From Oscillospiraceae bacterium (GTDB lineage Bacteria; Bacillota; Clostridia; Oscillospirales; Oscillospiraceae), in NCBI GenBank assembly GCA_020025275.1, contig JAHHSI010000006.1, positions 36,892 through 100,891 on the forward strand: a stretch of DNA of 64,000 bases, read 5' to 3'. The notes below the pieces were generated by a model that ran no database searches, was not told the origin of the DNA, and saw only the letters and a program-made list of their open reading frames with translations. The position numbers and the translations under genes are program-made. Positions 1 to 10,003 of the stretch are shown here, piece by piece (positions within the stretch are counted from its first letter, which is position 1; the number at the start of each line of letters is the position of its first letter).

Positions 1-1653
<1,653 letters not shown>

Positions 1654-1794
1654 AGTCCACGATCTCCTGTCATTCGTTCAGCACATCGGAAAAGGCACAG
1701 GGAAAAGAGCCTGCTCTTATTTGTATTGTATCATAGATGCCGCCGGAGTGGCAAAAGAATTCTTGTGCCGCCTGTCTGCCACAGAGCGGACAGG

Positions 1795-1835
1795 GAAACG
1801 CCTCCGCCCGCCGGACGGCAGAGCGGAGACGTTTC
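1795..1835. repeat. Inverted repeat between opine dehydrogenase and regulator
   Basis: GAAACG and CTCCGC on the left arm pair with GCGGAG and CGTTTC on the right arm around a GC-rich loop, with one mismatch. There is no T-run on either side, so it is not a standard intrinsic terminator. It may be a processing or partial stop signal in the 221-base gap before the regulator gene. Confidence 0.4.
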
Positions 1836-1874
1836 GGTTCGAAGCATCCACAAGGGATAAAAAGGAGAGCAAGT

Positions 1875-2981
1875 TTATTTTTTGCCGGTACGGGCATAGG
1901 CCACGATCTGCTCGGCCGTCATGCCGGCCAGACCCAGCTTTTCAAGGCTCCGGGCGGACTCACAGTTGGTGAAGTCCTCGTCCAGCATCCCCTCGCACAG
2001 GTCGATGACCATCTGCATCTTGTGTACGGGCATTCCCAACAGTTTGCCCACGGCCACAAAGGGGACCATGCCGGTGGGGATGTCCTCGTAGATATAGCGG
2101 CTGCGGACGTCGTTGGAGGCGTAGATGTTGTCATAGGCCTGGACCGATTTGAGCACCGTGGACACGTCCGGGCCGGTGGCGCCGTATTGGTCCTCGTACT
2201 CCATGTAGATGTCGTAGAGATCCTCACCCAGCGTCAGGCCCAGCTTTTTGCCGATCTCCACACGCTCACGGTCAATGTCCTCGATGACCTTGCCGCAGAT
2301 GGGGCCGATGCCCTCGTGGTAGTACTTGTACTTGGCACCGGATTCGGACCAGTTGCAGTTGAGCATGGTGGGCAGAGGATGAACCATGCAGTTGGTATTG
2401 TCAAAGGAAGTGGCCAGCACGGAGTCATAGGCCTTGATGCCCTCCATGACCGGTTCGATGATGTCATACATGGCCTGTCCCTTGTCGGAAGGGAAGGCGG
2501 CCACCATCAGCACATCCTTTTTGCCGCCGATGTTGACCTTGCCGTTTTCAATGAGGCGGGCAGCGAAGAGCAGGGAGTTGCTCTCGCCGATGACCACTTC
2601 CTCGTGGTTGCCGCAGTCTTCCAATGTCTTTTTGAAGGCGAATGCGCCGAAAACAGAGGAGGGACTCAGGAAGATGACGGTGTCCTTCTTCACAAAGGGG
2701 GCCATATCCTTGGCAATCTTGGCGTGGTAGATCGCAGGGGCTACGACCATGATGAGATCGGCGCCGTCCAGAGCTTTTTGCAGGTCCGTGGTGGCAAAGG
2801 CCAGCTTGCCCACGCCCTCCACGGCGCCCACCAGTTCGATCGCACCCTTGGCGTTGAGGGCGTCGATCGTCTTATCAAAATAGTCGAAAATGCGGACTTC
2901 ATAGTCCTCGTGCATACCGAAATAGCCGGCCATGGCCTGTGCGCCGTTGCCGCCGCCAACAATTGCAACTGTCTTTTTCAT
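1875..2981 (-). CDS. NAD/NADP octopine/nopaline dehydrogenase family protein
   Basis: Members of this family reductively condense a 2-oxo acid with the amino group of an amino acid, or run the reverse oxidation. The 368-residue protein opens with a Rossmann fold (AIVGGGNGAQAMAG, residues 5-18). The C-terminal half matches the all-helical opine dehydrogenase domain, with a conserved-looking NCMVHP stretch. The start at 2981 is preferred over an in-frame ATG six codons upstream because AAAGGAG sits nine bases before it. It is cotranscribed with the carrier at 3036-4424, 54 bases upstream, so it probably acts on what that carrier moves. It is not the CntM type that makes staphylopine. The substrate cannot be named from sequence. 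Confidence 0.85.
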   Translation of the reverse strand: MKKTVAIVGGGNGAQAMAGYFGMHEDYEVRIFDYFDKTIDALNAKGAIELVGAVEGVGKLAFATTDLQKALDGADLIMVVAPAIYHAKIAKDMAPFVKKDTVIFLSPSSVFGAFAFKKTLEDCGNHEEVVIGESNSLLFAARLIENGKVNIGGKKDVLMVAAFPSDKGQAMYDIIEPVMEGIKAYDSVLATSFDNTNCMVHPLPTMLNCNWSESGAKYKYYHEGIGPICGKVIEDIDRERVEIGKKLGLTLGEDLYDIYMEYEDQYGATGPDVSTVLKSVQAYDNIYASNDVRSRYIYEDIPTGMVPFVAVGKLLGMPVHKMQMVIDLCEGMLDEDFTNCESARSLEKLGLAGMTAEQIVAYARTGKK

Positions 2982-3035
2982 AATGGTTACTCCTTTCAAA
3001 ATGGGGGGCTGTCTGCTTTTGGCAGGCAGGATAAA

Positions 3036-4424
3036 TCAATAGTGGATGAGGGTTGCGATGGTCAGAACGATGAAGGTCCAGACGGTCCAGCCCAGAACGA
3101 CCTTCCAAGCAAATTTGAACCAGTCGGTGAAGGAGACCTTGGCCAGACCCAATGCGGCCATCAGCACGGAGAACGTGGGAGTGATCATGTTCCAGAAGCC
3201 GTCACCGCACTGGTATGCCAGCACGGTGGTCTGACGGGACACGCCCACCAGATCACCCACAGGGGCCAGAATGGGCATGACCACCACGGCCTGACCGGTG
3301 GAGGAGGGAATGAAGAAGTTGATGATTCCCTGAGAGAGGAACATGGCCCAGGAGGCAAACACGTTGCTCAGGTGGGAGAGGGGGAGGGAGATGTAGTAGA
3401 CCAGGGTGTCCATGATCATGCCGTCCTCCATAATGACGAGGATGGCCCGGGACATACCGATGAAGATGCAGGCGGTGGCCATTTCGCAGCCGCCATCGAC
3501 GAAATCCCGGATGATCTGGTTGAAATTGCCCCGGTGGTACACAAGGCCGCACAGCAGGCCCATGGCGAAGAACAGGGCGGTGATCTCATTGAAGTACCAC
3601 TTGTGGACGATGACACCGAAGATCAGGGTGCAGATACTGGCGGCGAGGATCAGCAGGATCACCACGTCCTGCTTGGTCATAGGACGCTCTTCCTGTGCGC
3701 CGAAGCTCTCCAGCAGCTTGCTGTTGTCGATTCCCAGCTTCTGATACTTTTTGCCGTGGGCTACGGTCACAGCAACGCCGATCACAATGGCACCGGCCAT
3801 CAGGAAGATGCGCATACCGATGCCGCTGAAGGTGGGCAGCTCGGCAATGCCCTGTGCGATGCCGGTGTTGAAGGTGTTCAGCGGTCCGGCGGTATAGCCG
3901 CAGTAGATACCCACCACCACAATGGAAACGCCCACGATGGAGTCATAGCCCATCTTCAGCGCCAGTGTGACCACCAAAATCACAAAGGGCAGCGCCTCCT
4001 CGGCAAAGGCGAAGGTACCGCCGCAGAAGGCGAAGGCTGTCATCAAAATCGCCACCATCAGCGTCTCACGGCCCTTGAGCTTGTTCATCAGCTTGCCAAG
4101 GCCTGCGGCGATGGCACCGGTTTTGGAGACGATCCCGAAGGCGCCGCCGGTGATGAACAGCAGCGAGATGACTTCGGCCGCCTTTAAAAGGCCGCGGTAG
4201 ACGGAGGAGAGCAGCTGCATCAGGGTGGTGGGATTGGACTCTACATGATGATACGTGCCGGCCACCACCATTTCCCGTCCGCTTTCCGGATCGATCATTC
4301 GGTCGAACTGGCCGGCCGGCATGATATAGGTCAAAAGAGCGGCAAAGACGATGATCATCAGCAGCAAAAGACCGGTTTCGGGGAAGGCGAGCTTCCTCTT
4401 TTTCTTTTCTTTCGTTGTCGCCAT
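3036..4424 (-). CDS. YfcC/DcuC-family carboxylate or amino-acid carrier
   Basis: A polytopic inner-membrane carrier of 462 residues with about twelve hydrophobic segments, beginning with a charged lysine-rich tail (TKEKKKRK) and TM1 at about 14-34. It matches the YfcC/C4-dicarboxylate anaerobic carrier superfamily, whose members exchange dicarboxylates or basic amino acids. The glycine-rich GGAFGIV and SSTGQAVVVMPILAP stretches are typical of the family. ATG at 4424 follows AAAGGAGA; the open frame extends 120 codons upstream, but that stretch contains the promoter and is not coding. It is the first gene of the sigma-54 operon. The real substrate is uncertain. Confidence 0.85.
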   Translation of the reverse strand: MATTKEKKKRKLAFPETGLLLLMIIVFAALLTYIMPAGQFDRMIDPESGREMVVAGTYHHVESNPTTLMQLLSSVYRGLLKAAEVISLLFITGGAFGIVSKTGAIAAGLGKLMNKLKGRETLMVAILMTAFAFCGGTFAFAEEALPFVILVVTLALKMGYDSIVGVSIVVVGIYCGYTAGPLNTFNTGIAQGIAELPTFSGIGMRIFLMAGAIVIGVAVTVAHGKKYQKLGIDNSKLLESFGAQEERPMTKQDVVILLILAASICTLIFGVIVHKWYFNEITALFFAMGLLCGLVYHRGNFNQIIRDFVDGGCEMATACIFIGMSRAILVIMEDGMIMDTLVYYISLPLSHLSNVFASWAMFLSQGIINFFIPSSTGQAVVVMPILAPVGDLVGVSRQTTVLAYQCGDGFWNMITPTFSVLMAALGLAKVSFTDWFKFAWKVVLGWTVWTFIVLTIATLIHY

Positions 4425-4490
4425 AGTGAATCTCCTTTTCTCCTGTCGGATGATTTCGGGGGAGCGCTTGCTCCTACGCTTTTTATATAC

Positions 4491-4506
4491 TGCAAATGTC
4501 GTGCCA
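4491..4506 (-). promoter_or_regulatory. Sigma-54 (-24/-12) promoter
   Basis: Read on the minus strand the site is TGGCACGACATTTGCA, a full match to TGGCAC-N5-TTGC. It lies 67 bases upstream of the carrier start codon and points at it. A sigma-54 activator is encoded at the end of the same gene set. Confidence 0.9.
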
Positions 4507-4545
4507 ACAAAAAAACGGCATTTTCCCTGTTTTTTTAGTGTGATT

Positions 4546-4636
4546 TGTCTCAAAATGAGATAAGTATGGGGGGAGTTCATCTCATATTGAGAAAGAATGG
4601 GCGGAAGAGCGGGTTTCTGTCGCAATTTGAGACAAA
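4546..4636. promoter_or_regulatory. Three dyad enhancer sites for the sigma-54 activator
   Basis: Three copies of TCTCA-N3-TGAGA lie upstream of the -24 element: TCTCAAAATGAGA at 4548-4560, TCTCATATTGAGA at 4580-4592, and TCGCAATTTGAGA at 4620-4632 with one mismatch. The outer bases TGT..ACA are also partly kept. Centres are 32 and 40 bases apart. Position and symmetry fit an upstream activating sequence bound by dimers of the activator at 1-1653. Confidence 0.8.
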
Positions 4637-4848
4637 ACTGGCTGTGCCAATCGTATATTTTTGCCAGTTTTTTTGTCGAAAAAATTAAGTTTGTGGGAAG
4701 TATGCATAAAAAGAACTGGTGAATGTGCATCTTGACGATGAAAATCGTGAAGAGTTCCCGATGTATTGTGTTAGAGTATACCACAGAAAAAATGATGCGT
4801 CATGGACGTCTGCCTCGGCGCAGGGTGAAAAAGAGGGCCCACGACGGA

Positions 4849-4877
4849 TTGTTAAGGCTGGGAAAGTGTGGTATACT
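4849..4877 (+). promoter_or_regulatory. Sigma-A promoter of the metallophore-type cluster
   Basis: TTGTTA at 4849-4854 and TATACT at 4872-4877 are separated by exactly 17 bases. The predicted start falls inside the palindrome at 4882-4897, so the promoter is probably repressed when that site is bound. It drives the genes from 5101. Confidence 0.75.
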
Positions 4878-4881
4878 TTTG

Positions 4882-4897
4882 GTTAGTTTAGACTAAC
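4882..4897. promoter_or_regulatory. 16-bp palindromic operator, copy 1
   Basis: GTTAGTTTAGACTAAC is a palindrome with arms GTTAGT/ACTAAC. It begins five bases after the -10 element and covers the likely transcription start. The same design recurs at 7368-7383. The GTTAG..CTAAC core recalls DtxR-family metal-repressor operators, but the spacing differs, so the regulator is inferred only. Confidence 0.6.
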
Positions 4898-5100
4898 TTC
4901 TGCAAGGGGAGCGGGAGCCGTGCGGTATCCCCGCTTGTTATGCGGGACATAGACTACGGACGAACGTGGTTGTTCCTGGTACCGATGCGGCATGATTCAA
5001 TCGAGTAAGCGAGGACATATTGAAAGCACGCCCTGTGGAAGCGGGCGGAGGGACGCACCGGCAAAAGCGGTCGCTCCCTGCGGGATGGGAGGTATTGTCG

Positions 5101-5589
5101 ATGATACTTATATTGGAAACGGTGGGGCTGTGCTTGGCCTTTTGGGGGATTTGCTGGTTGGGCACAGGCACGGATGAAAAGAATTTTCGGGGAATCGCTG
5201 CCTATCCTGAGGAGATACAGGCGAAGATGCTTGCCGATCCGCGCTTTGCAGGCTGCCCCAGGCCTGCATCTGGCGGGGGGCGGTTTCTCGCCAATCTGGT
5301 GATGTTTTCCGTGGTGCTGCTTCCACTGGGCTATGTGGCCGGAGGAATGGGATTTATGCGGCACTTTGTCTGTGTGCTGTGGCTGGGGCAGAGCTTCAAC
5401 CTCTTTGATTTTTTGGTGATCGATCTTGTGTGGTGGCGACACAGCAGGCGGGTGCGCTTTACCGGCACGAAGGAGGCATCGGAGCTGTACCGGAATCCGG
5501 AAAAGCACTGGCACTCGTTTTTGCGGGCCGTCCCCCTTTTTTTCATCACGGCACTGGTGGACGGTGTGATCTTGGCGCTGCTGGACTGA
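5101..5589 (+). CDS. Small integral membrane protein of the metallophore-type cluster
   Basis: A 162-residue protein with four probable transmembrane segments (about 2-20, 61-80, 84-108 and 143-160) and a soluble stretch after TM1. I do not recognise a named family. The ATG at 5101 follows GGGAGGT and is preferred over an upstream in-frame ATG at 5020, because the longer N-terminus is charged and unlikely and the membrane helix starts right at 5101. It is the first gene after the promoter/operator at 4849-4897 and sits 91 bases before the ATC-hydrolase family gene. A role in transport or sensing of the cluster's substrate is inference. Confidence 0.65.
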   Translation: MILILETVGLCLAFWGICWLGTGTDEKNFRGIAAYPEEIQAKMLADPRFAGCPRPASGGGRFLANLVMFSVVLLPLGYVAGGMGFMRHFVCVLWLGQSFNLFDFLVIDLVWWRHSRRVRFTGTKEASELYRNPEKHWHSFLRAVPLFFITALVDGVILALLD

Positions 5590-5680
5590 ACAGATGTTTT
5601 CCCTCCAGTGAATGTACAGAGTTGCAGAGGAGATCTGCCGGAGTCTTCGGCATGGATGATTGTGATGGAAAGGAGCAGCA

Positions 5681-6271
5681 ATGAAGAAAAATGGGACGCT
5701 GCGCATCATGGGCGTGTATCTCCGCCACGTGACCGGGGAGAAGCTGTGTTGCACAGTACAAAAGGAGATTTTAACGGAGTACCACCGGATCTTGCGGCGC
5801 AGCGGGGAGATCGGCCCCGGAAATCCACTGGCCAGCGCCTACGCACTGGGCGCATGGTTCATTGCTATGGTGCGTAAGTCCGGGTGTTCACCCGAGGAAA
5901 GTTATCAAATCATGGAAACAGGGCTTCGCAGCAGCCGATTGTTCCGGCTGGCTATGGGGAATGCTGAGCAGTATCTGGCCCCCAAACGTGTCCGCAAACA
6001 GATGGCGTGGGCCAAGACCACTCATCAGCGGCGGTATGGAAACGACTGGGTCGTCGATTGTCTGCCGGGCAACGGGGCCTATGATCTGGGATATGATTAC
6101 TTGGAGTGTGGTATCTGTAAGCTCTGCACGGCGGAGGGATGTCCGGAGCTGGCCTGCTACCTGTGCCGGTTGGACTTTCTCTTTGCCGAGGTGATGGGGC
6201 TGCAGCTGGAACGCACCATGACGCTGGCCGAGGGCGGCGCCAAGTGTGATTTCCGGTTCAGCAGAAAATAA
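5681..6271 (+). CDS. ATC hydrolase family protein
   Basis: At 196 residues it matches the L-2-amino-thiazoline-4-carboxylic acid hydrolase family, whose founder opens a thiazoline ring to give a cysteine derivative. The C-terminal half carries the family signature: a W-V segment, a DLGYDYLECGICKL stretch, a CYLCRLDF block and AEGGAKCDFRF near the end, with closely spaced cysteines (about 145-167) that could form the active site. The N-terminal half is helical. ATG at 5681 follows GGAGCAG. It lies between a small membrane protein and an AraC regulator, upstream of metallophore-type transporters, suggesting it processes an imported thiazoline compound. The substrate is untested. Confidence 0.8.
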   Translation: MKKNGTLRIMGVYLRHVTGEKLCCTVQKEILTEYHRILRRSGEIGPGNPLASAYALGAWFIAMVRKSGCSPEESYQIMETGLRSSRLFRLAMGNAEQYLAPKRVRKQMAWAKTTHQRRYGNDWVVDCLPGNGAYDLGYDYLECGICKLCTAEGCPELACYLCRLDFLFAEVMGLQLERTMTLAEGGAKCDFRFSRK

Positions 6272-6315
6272 GGTCGCAGGCGGAGAATGGCCGGCGGCCT
6301 GGAGGAGAGGTTTCT

Positions 6316-7332
6316 ATGGATGATCTGCTCGTTCCGAAGGAGCTGTTTGCAGAGTTACAGAAAAGTAAGCAGGGTATTTCCAAATGGGGGAGCATCTCCC
6401 TATACGGTCCGGCCATTCAGCGGAAGGAGTCCCGTGAGGACTGCAGCATTTTTTCGCTGAAGAACAAAAGCGGTGTGGGGGAGGTGACCATCTATCCGGT
6501 CTTTCCGGGGATCGAACTGGCCTACAACGACATCCATATGCGCTATTGTGAGGCACCGGCTAAGGGGAAACGACCGATCATAGAAATCAACCACTGCCGG
6601 CTGGGCCGGTATGAATGCCGTTTCCGCAAACAGGACTGCTGCTATATGGAACCTGGTGATTTTTCCATTTCCGCCTATCCTGCGGAGAAAAAGGCCTCCT
6701 GCTTTCCGCTGGGGCACTATCACGGCATCAGCGTCACTATCGATACCGAGCGGATCGATCCGTGGACCATGCAGCTGCTGGCGTACTTGTCCATCGATCT
6801 GGAGCATATCACCGCCCTGCTTGCCGACCGGAACTACTATATCCTGCGGGCCAGCAGTACCATTGAGCATATCTTCTCGGAACTGTACACGGTGCGTGAG
6901 CAGCTGCGACGGGGCTACAGCAAGGTCAAAATTTTAGAACTGCTGCTGATGCTGACAGATTTGCAGCCCAGTGAAAGGGAACTGGATCGCCCATATTTTT
7001 CCAGATGGCAGATTGAAGAGGTCAACGAGATCCATGATTTTATGCTCGATCACATAGCGGAGCACTACACCATCGAGGCACTGGCAAGCCGATCCTCACT
7101 CTCACCCACAGTGATGAAAAGGTGCTTCAAGGGCGTGTACGGGGACTCCATATATGCCTATTTGAAAAAATGCCGCTTGCAGCTTTCCGCACAGCTGTTG
7201 GCGGCCGGAGGCAGGAATATCGGGGAAATCGCTGCGCTGGTCGGCTACGATAACCCGGCAAAATTCTCCGATGCCTTCCGCAAGGCCTACGGCTGTTCGC
7301 CGCGGGAGTATCAAAAAAGTCAGAATGGATAG
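6316..7332 (+). CDS. AraC-family transcriptional regulator
   Basis: A 338-residue regulator. Residues about 240-335 form the two helix-turn-helix AraC domain (IEALASRSSLSPTVMKRCFK and IGEIAALVGYDNPAKFSDAF), ending in the usual YGCSPREYQ motif. The N-terminal 230 residues are a ligand-sensing region resembling those of AraC regulators next to siderophore loci (YbtA/PchR type). ATG at 6316 follows GGAGAGG. It lies 44 bases after the ATC-hydrolase family gene and just before the second palindrome and the importer genes, so it most likely activates the importer in response to the imported complex. Confidence 0.88.
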   Translation: MDDLLVPKELFAELQKSKQGISKWGSISLYGPAIQRKESREDCSIFSLKNKSGVGEVTIYPVFPGIELAYNDIHMRYCEAPAKGKRPIIEINHCRLGRYECRFRKQDCCYMEPGDFSISAYPAEKKASCFPLGHYHGISVTIDTERIDPWTMQLLAYLSIDLEHITALLADRNYYILRASSTIEHIFSELYTVREQLRRGYSKVKILELLLMLTDLQPSERELDRPYFSRWQIEEVNEIHDFMLDHIAEHYTIEALASRSSLSPTVMKRCFKGVYGDSIYAYLKKCRLQLSAQLLAAGGRNIGEIAALVGYDNPAKFSDAFRKAYGCSPREYQKSQNG

Positions 7333-7367
7333 ATACGCGTCTGTAAGGGGTAGAAATATCCCTATAA

Positions 7368-7383
7368 GTTAGTATATGCTAAC
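7368..7383. promoter_or_regulatory. 16-bp palindromic operator, copy 2
   Basis: GTTAGTATATGCTAAC shares all outer bases with the site at 4882-4897. Here the symmetry extends outward to 7365-7386 (TAAGTTAG/CTAACTTA). A TATAAG overlapping its left edge may be a -10 element but no good -35 is visible. A terminator hairpin follows 12 bases later. Confidence 0.6.
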
Positions 7384-7394
7384 TTATGAACTTT

Positions 7395-7427
7395 AGGGCT
7401 GTGCCGTTAAAGCGCAGCCCTGTTTTT
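7395..7427 (+). terminator. Intrinsic terminator between AraC gene and importer
   Basis: AGGGCTGTGC pairs with GCGCAGCCCT around a seven-base loop and is followed by TTTTTT. It lies after the palindrome at 7368-7383, so it may end the AraC transcript, act as an attenuator in the importer leader, or both. Confidence 0.7.
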
Positions 7428-7471
7428 TCAGGCGGACGATCTCACGAGGGATCAGGAAGAGGGGAAAAACC

Positions 7472-8407
7472 ATGGGCAGGAGAGAGGTTATTTCATATAT
7501 AGGGGGAAAGCTGCTGGCGGCGCTGGGGACATTGCTGCTGGTCACGCTGTTTTCGTTTCTGCTGATGCGCTTGTCTCCCATCGATCCGGCGGAGGCATAC
7601 GTCAAACGGAACTCGGCCATGGTGACACAAGAACAAATCGATGCGGCCAGAGAGAAGCTGGGACTCGATCAGCCGCTGCATCGGCAGTATCTGCGTTGGC
7701 TGGGAAAGGCGGTGCGTCTGGATTGGGGGACCTCACTGGCCACGGGGCGCTCCGTGGCGGTGGAACTGAAGAACACCCTGCCCACCACGCTGCGGGTGGT
7801 CACCATCTCGGCGGTCATAACCATGGGGGGTGTGCTGCTCTTCGGCTGTTTGGGAGCCATGAGTGCAAGCGGTTGGCTGGCCAAGCTCCTGCGCCTTTGT
7901 GCCATCTTGGGGGTGTCGGTGCCCGCTTTTTATCTGGCCACGGCATTTCTTGATTTCTTTGCCATGAAAATCGGAGCCATTTCTGTGGTCAGCAACGTCG
8001 GTGCCGGCCGCTATGTGCCGCCAGCACTGTGCTTATGTGTGTCCGGGATCTGCTTTTACGGGCAGATGCTGGCCGACTCCCTGCGGGATCAGAGGACGCA
8101 GGATCACTGTGTCTACGCCCAATGCCGCGGTCTCGGCGAAAGCAGAATTCTGCTGTTCCACGCACTGCCCCATGCTCTGATTGACCTGATGCCCAGCTTT
8201 GCCCAGATGCTGGGGATGTCGCTGGCCAATGCGGCCATTGTAGAGCGGGTCTTTTCTCTGTCAGGTTTGGGCTATCTGATGATTGACAGCGTTCTTGCAA
8301 GAGATGCGCCGGTCATTCACGCCGTCGTTCTTGTTCTGGCAGGGGCGTTGGTGCTGTTGGATGCGGCGGCAGAAGTCGCGCAGAAGCTGCTGCGGCAAAA
8401 ATGGTGA
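7472..8407 (+). CDS. ABC importer permease, NikB/DppB type
   Basis: A 311-residue inner-membrane permease of the peptide/nickel importer class. It shows the NikB/DppB N-terminal pattern, with TM1 at about 14-31 followed by an SPIDPAEAYVKR segment and a helix ending LGLDQPLHRQYLRW. Further transmembrane helices and the cytoplasmic coupling loop follow (about 210-235, a LGESRILLFHALPHALIDLMP pattern shortened here). ATG at 7472 follows GAGGGG. It is the first of five genes encoding a complete importer, spaced 13 bases before the second permease. Nickel, opine-metal complexes and peptides are all moved by relatives; the cluster context favours a metallophore. Confidence 0.87.
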   Translation: MGRREVISYIGGKLLAALGTLLLVTLFSFLLMRLSPIDPAEAYVKRNSAMVTQEQIDAAREKLGLDQPLHRQYLRWLGKAVRLDWGTSLATGRSVAVELKNTLPTTLRVVTISAVITMGGVLLFGCLGAMSASGWLAKLLRLCAILGVSVPAFYLATAFLDFFAMKIGAISVVSNVGAGRYVPPALCLCVSGICFYGQMLADSLRDQRTQDHCVYAQCRGLGESRILLFHALPHALIDLMPSFAQMLGMSLANAAIVERVFSLSGLGYLMIDSVLARDAPVIHAVVLVLAGALVLLDAAAEVAQKLLRQKW

Positions 8408-8420
8408 GGGGGGAAAAGTC

Positions 8421-9215
8421 ATGCAGCGAATGAAACAACGGCTGGAGCTCTGGCTTCCGGTGGCGGTGCTGGCCTTTTTCACCTTCGGCTTTCTCGTAGC
8501 ACCCCATGACCCGGAACAGGTGGACGCCGTCCGCCGGTTCTTGCCGTGCAGTGCGGAATACCCCTTGGGAACGGACCATCTGGGGCGCTGCGTCTTTTCG
8601 CGGCTCCTCTACGGGGGACGGACCACGCTGGGCATTATCCTGCTGGGCTCGGCACTCATTGCCGCTGTGGGCATTGCGCTGGGACTGCCCATCGGAAGCA
8701 GCCGAGGCAAGGGAAAGCTGGCACTGGAAAGTCTCATCAATGCCGTCACGGCGGTGCCGCCCATCGCCTATCTGCTCATCTTTATCTCCGTCATGGGAAA
8801 CGGCGTTTCCACTATGCTCATTGCCATCGTTTTATCCAACTTCCTGCGGGTGGTGAAGCTGGTCAAAACCCGGACGGAGGTGGAACTGGGCAAGGCGTAT
8901 GTGCTCTCGGCCATCACCTCCGGCGCCGGAAAAGTCCACATCCTATTCGTGGACATCGTACCCAATCTCCTGTGGGATGTTCTGCACTATCTTCTTTTGT
9001 CGGCTGCGGATATGGTGCTGACCATGGTCAGTTTTTCATTTATCGGGTTGGGACTGGGCGAGGACGTCATCGACTGGGGGGTGATGGTGGCAGATCTGCA
9101 TCGGTTCATCATTATCCATCCCGGCCTTGCCAGCTATCCGGTGGCGGCCATCGTCCTATGTGCACTGGCCTTCCATATTCTGGGCCGGCGGTTGGAAAAG
9201 GTGGTGCGTGCATGA
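8421..9215 (+). CDS. ABC importer permease, NikC/DppC type
   Basis: A 264-residue permease partner of the preceding gene. It has the NikC/DppC landmarks: TM1 at about 10-28, the periplasmic PLGTDHLGRCVFSRLLYGGRT block typical of this subunit (residues about 52-72), and the coupling loop near VELGKAYVLSAITSGAG. ATG at 8421 follows GAGGGGGG; the frame is open further upstream but that region is inside the previous gene. Its last codon overlaps the ATPase start (ATGA), a sign of tight coupling. Confidence 0.87.
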   Translation: MQRMKQRLELWLPVAVLAFFTFGFLVAPHDPEQVDAVRRFLPCSAEYPLGTDHLGRCVFSRLLYGGRTTLGIILLGSALIAAVGIALGLPIGSSRGKGKLALESLINAVTAVPPIAYLLIFISVMGNGVSTMLIAIVLSNFLRVVKLVKTRTEVELGKAYVLSAITSGAGKVHILFVDIVPNLLWDVLHYLLLSAADMVLTMVSFSFIGLGLGEDVIDWGVMVADLHRFIIIHPGLASYPVAAIVLCALAFHILGRRLEKVVRA

Positions 9216-10003
9216 GGCTTGCCATGGAGAATCTGACTGTCACGGCGAAAGAGGAAACCTTGCTGCATGGGGTCAATCTGACGGTAAAAAAAGGCGAGGC
9301 CGTGGGGCTGACTGGCCCCAGCGGCGCGGGGAAAACCACCATACTACGTGCACTTATGGGGATTTTAGCGCCGCCATGCCGGATCATCGGGGGCGGGATC
9401 TTCCTCGATGATGTCCGATTGGACACCCTGCCCCCGCGCAGGCGGCGGCAGTACAACGGCGCGACCATCGGTTTTATTCCGCAAAATCCCATGACCGCCT
9501 TTGACCCCCGGCTGCGGATCGAGGACCAGATACTGGAAACACTGCGTATAAAGACGGGGCTTTACGGGGAGAGGGCCAGAGTGCAGATCTGCCGGACCTT
9601 TGACCGGCTGCAGCTGTCGGATGCCCAGCGGGTTCTGAAGAGCTATCCGGCCCAGCTGTCCGGTGGTATGCTCCAACGTATTGCGGCGGCACTGCTGCTT
9701 CTCATGGAGCCGGCCTACATTGTTGCGGATGAACCGACCTCTGCGCTGGACGAAGAGAACCGACGGGTGCTTGTGCACCTGTTGCAGGAGCAGAAACCAT
9801 CGTCCGGAATTCTGCTGGTGTCCCATGACATCCAGGCGCTGCGGGGGTTGTGTGACACGCTCGTTGTTCTGGCACAGGGCCGGGTGATCCAGACGGGGGC
9901 CACGGAGGACGTACTCCGTTTCCCGGAGCACCAGTGGACCAAGCAATTCGCACAGGCAGAGAAGCAAACGGAGGAGGGAACGTGGCAGTGGAAGGCGTTG
10001 TGA
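9212..10003 (+). CDS. ABC importer ATPase, NikD/DppD type
   Basis: A 263-residue nucleotide-binding subunit. The Walker A is GPSGAGKTT (about 36-44), the Q-loop sits in IPQNPMTAFDP, the ABC signature is AQLSGGMLQR, the Walker B is YIVADEPTSALD and the switch histidine is in LVSHD. The Q-loop wording is characteristic of peptide/nickel importers. The start overlaps the previous stop. The end overlaps the next gene's GTG start by 22 bases. Confidence 0.9.
   Translation: MRLAMENLTVTAKEETLLHGVNLTVKKGEAVGLTGPSGAGKTTILRALMGILAPPCRIIGGGIFLDDVRLDTLPPRRRRQYNGATIGFIPQNPMTAFDPRLRIEDQILETLRIKTGLYGERARVQICRTFDRLQLSDAQRVLKSYPAQLSGGMLQRIAAALLLLMEPAYIVADEPTSALDEENRRVLVHLLQEQKPSSGILLVSHDIQALRGLCDTLVVLAQGRVIQTGATEDVLRFPEHQWTKQFAQAEKQTEEGTWQWKAL

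Noticed and set aside
1875..2981. Opine dehydrogenase as maker of a staphylopine-like metallophore for the nearby importer
   Set aside because: It is of the octopine/nopaline family, is on the other strand under a sigma-54 promoter, and no nicotianamine-synthase-like gene is present.
1737..4187. An 816-codon plus-strand frame opposite the opine dehydrogenase and carrier
   Set aside because: Its translation is histidine- and glycine-rich low complexity without domains, and the minus-strand genes have start sites, a promoter and clear families.
8546..10003. A longer version of the first importer ATPase
   Set aside because: The extra 222 codons lie out of frame within the second permease gene. 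The ATG at 9212 overlaps the permease stop and starts a normal ATPase.
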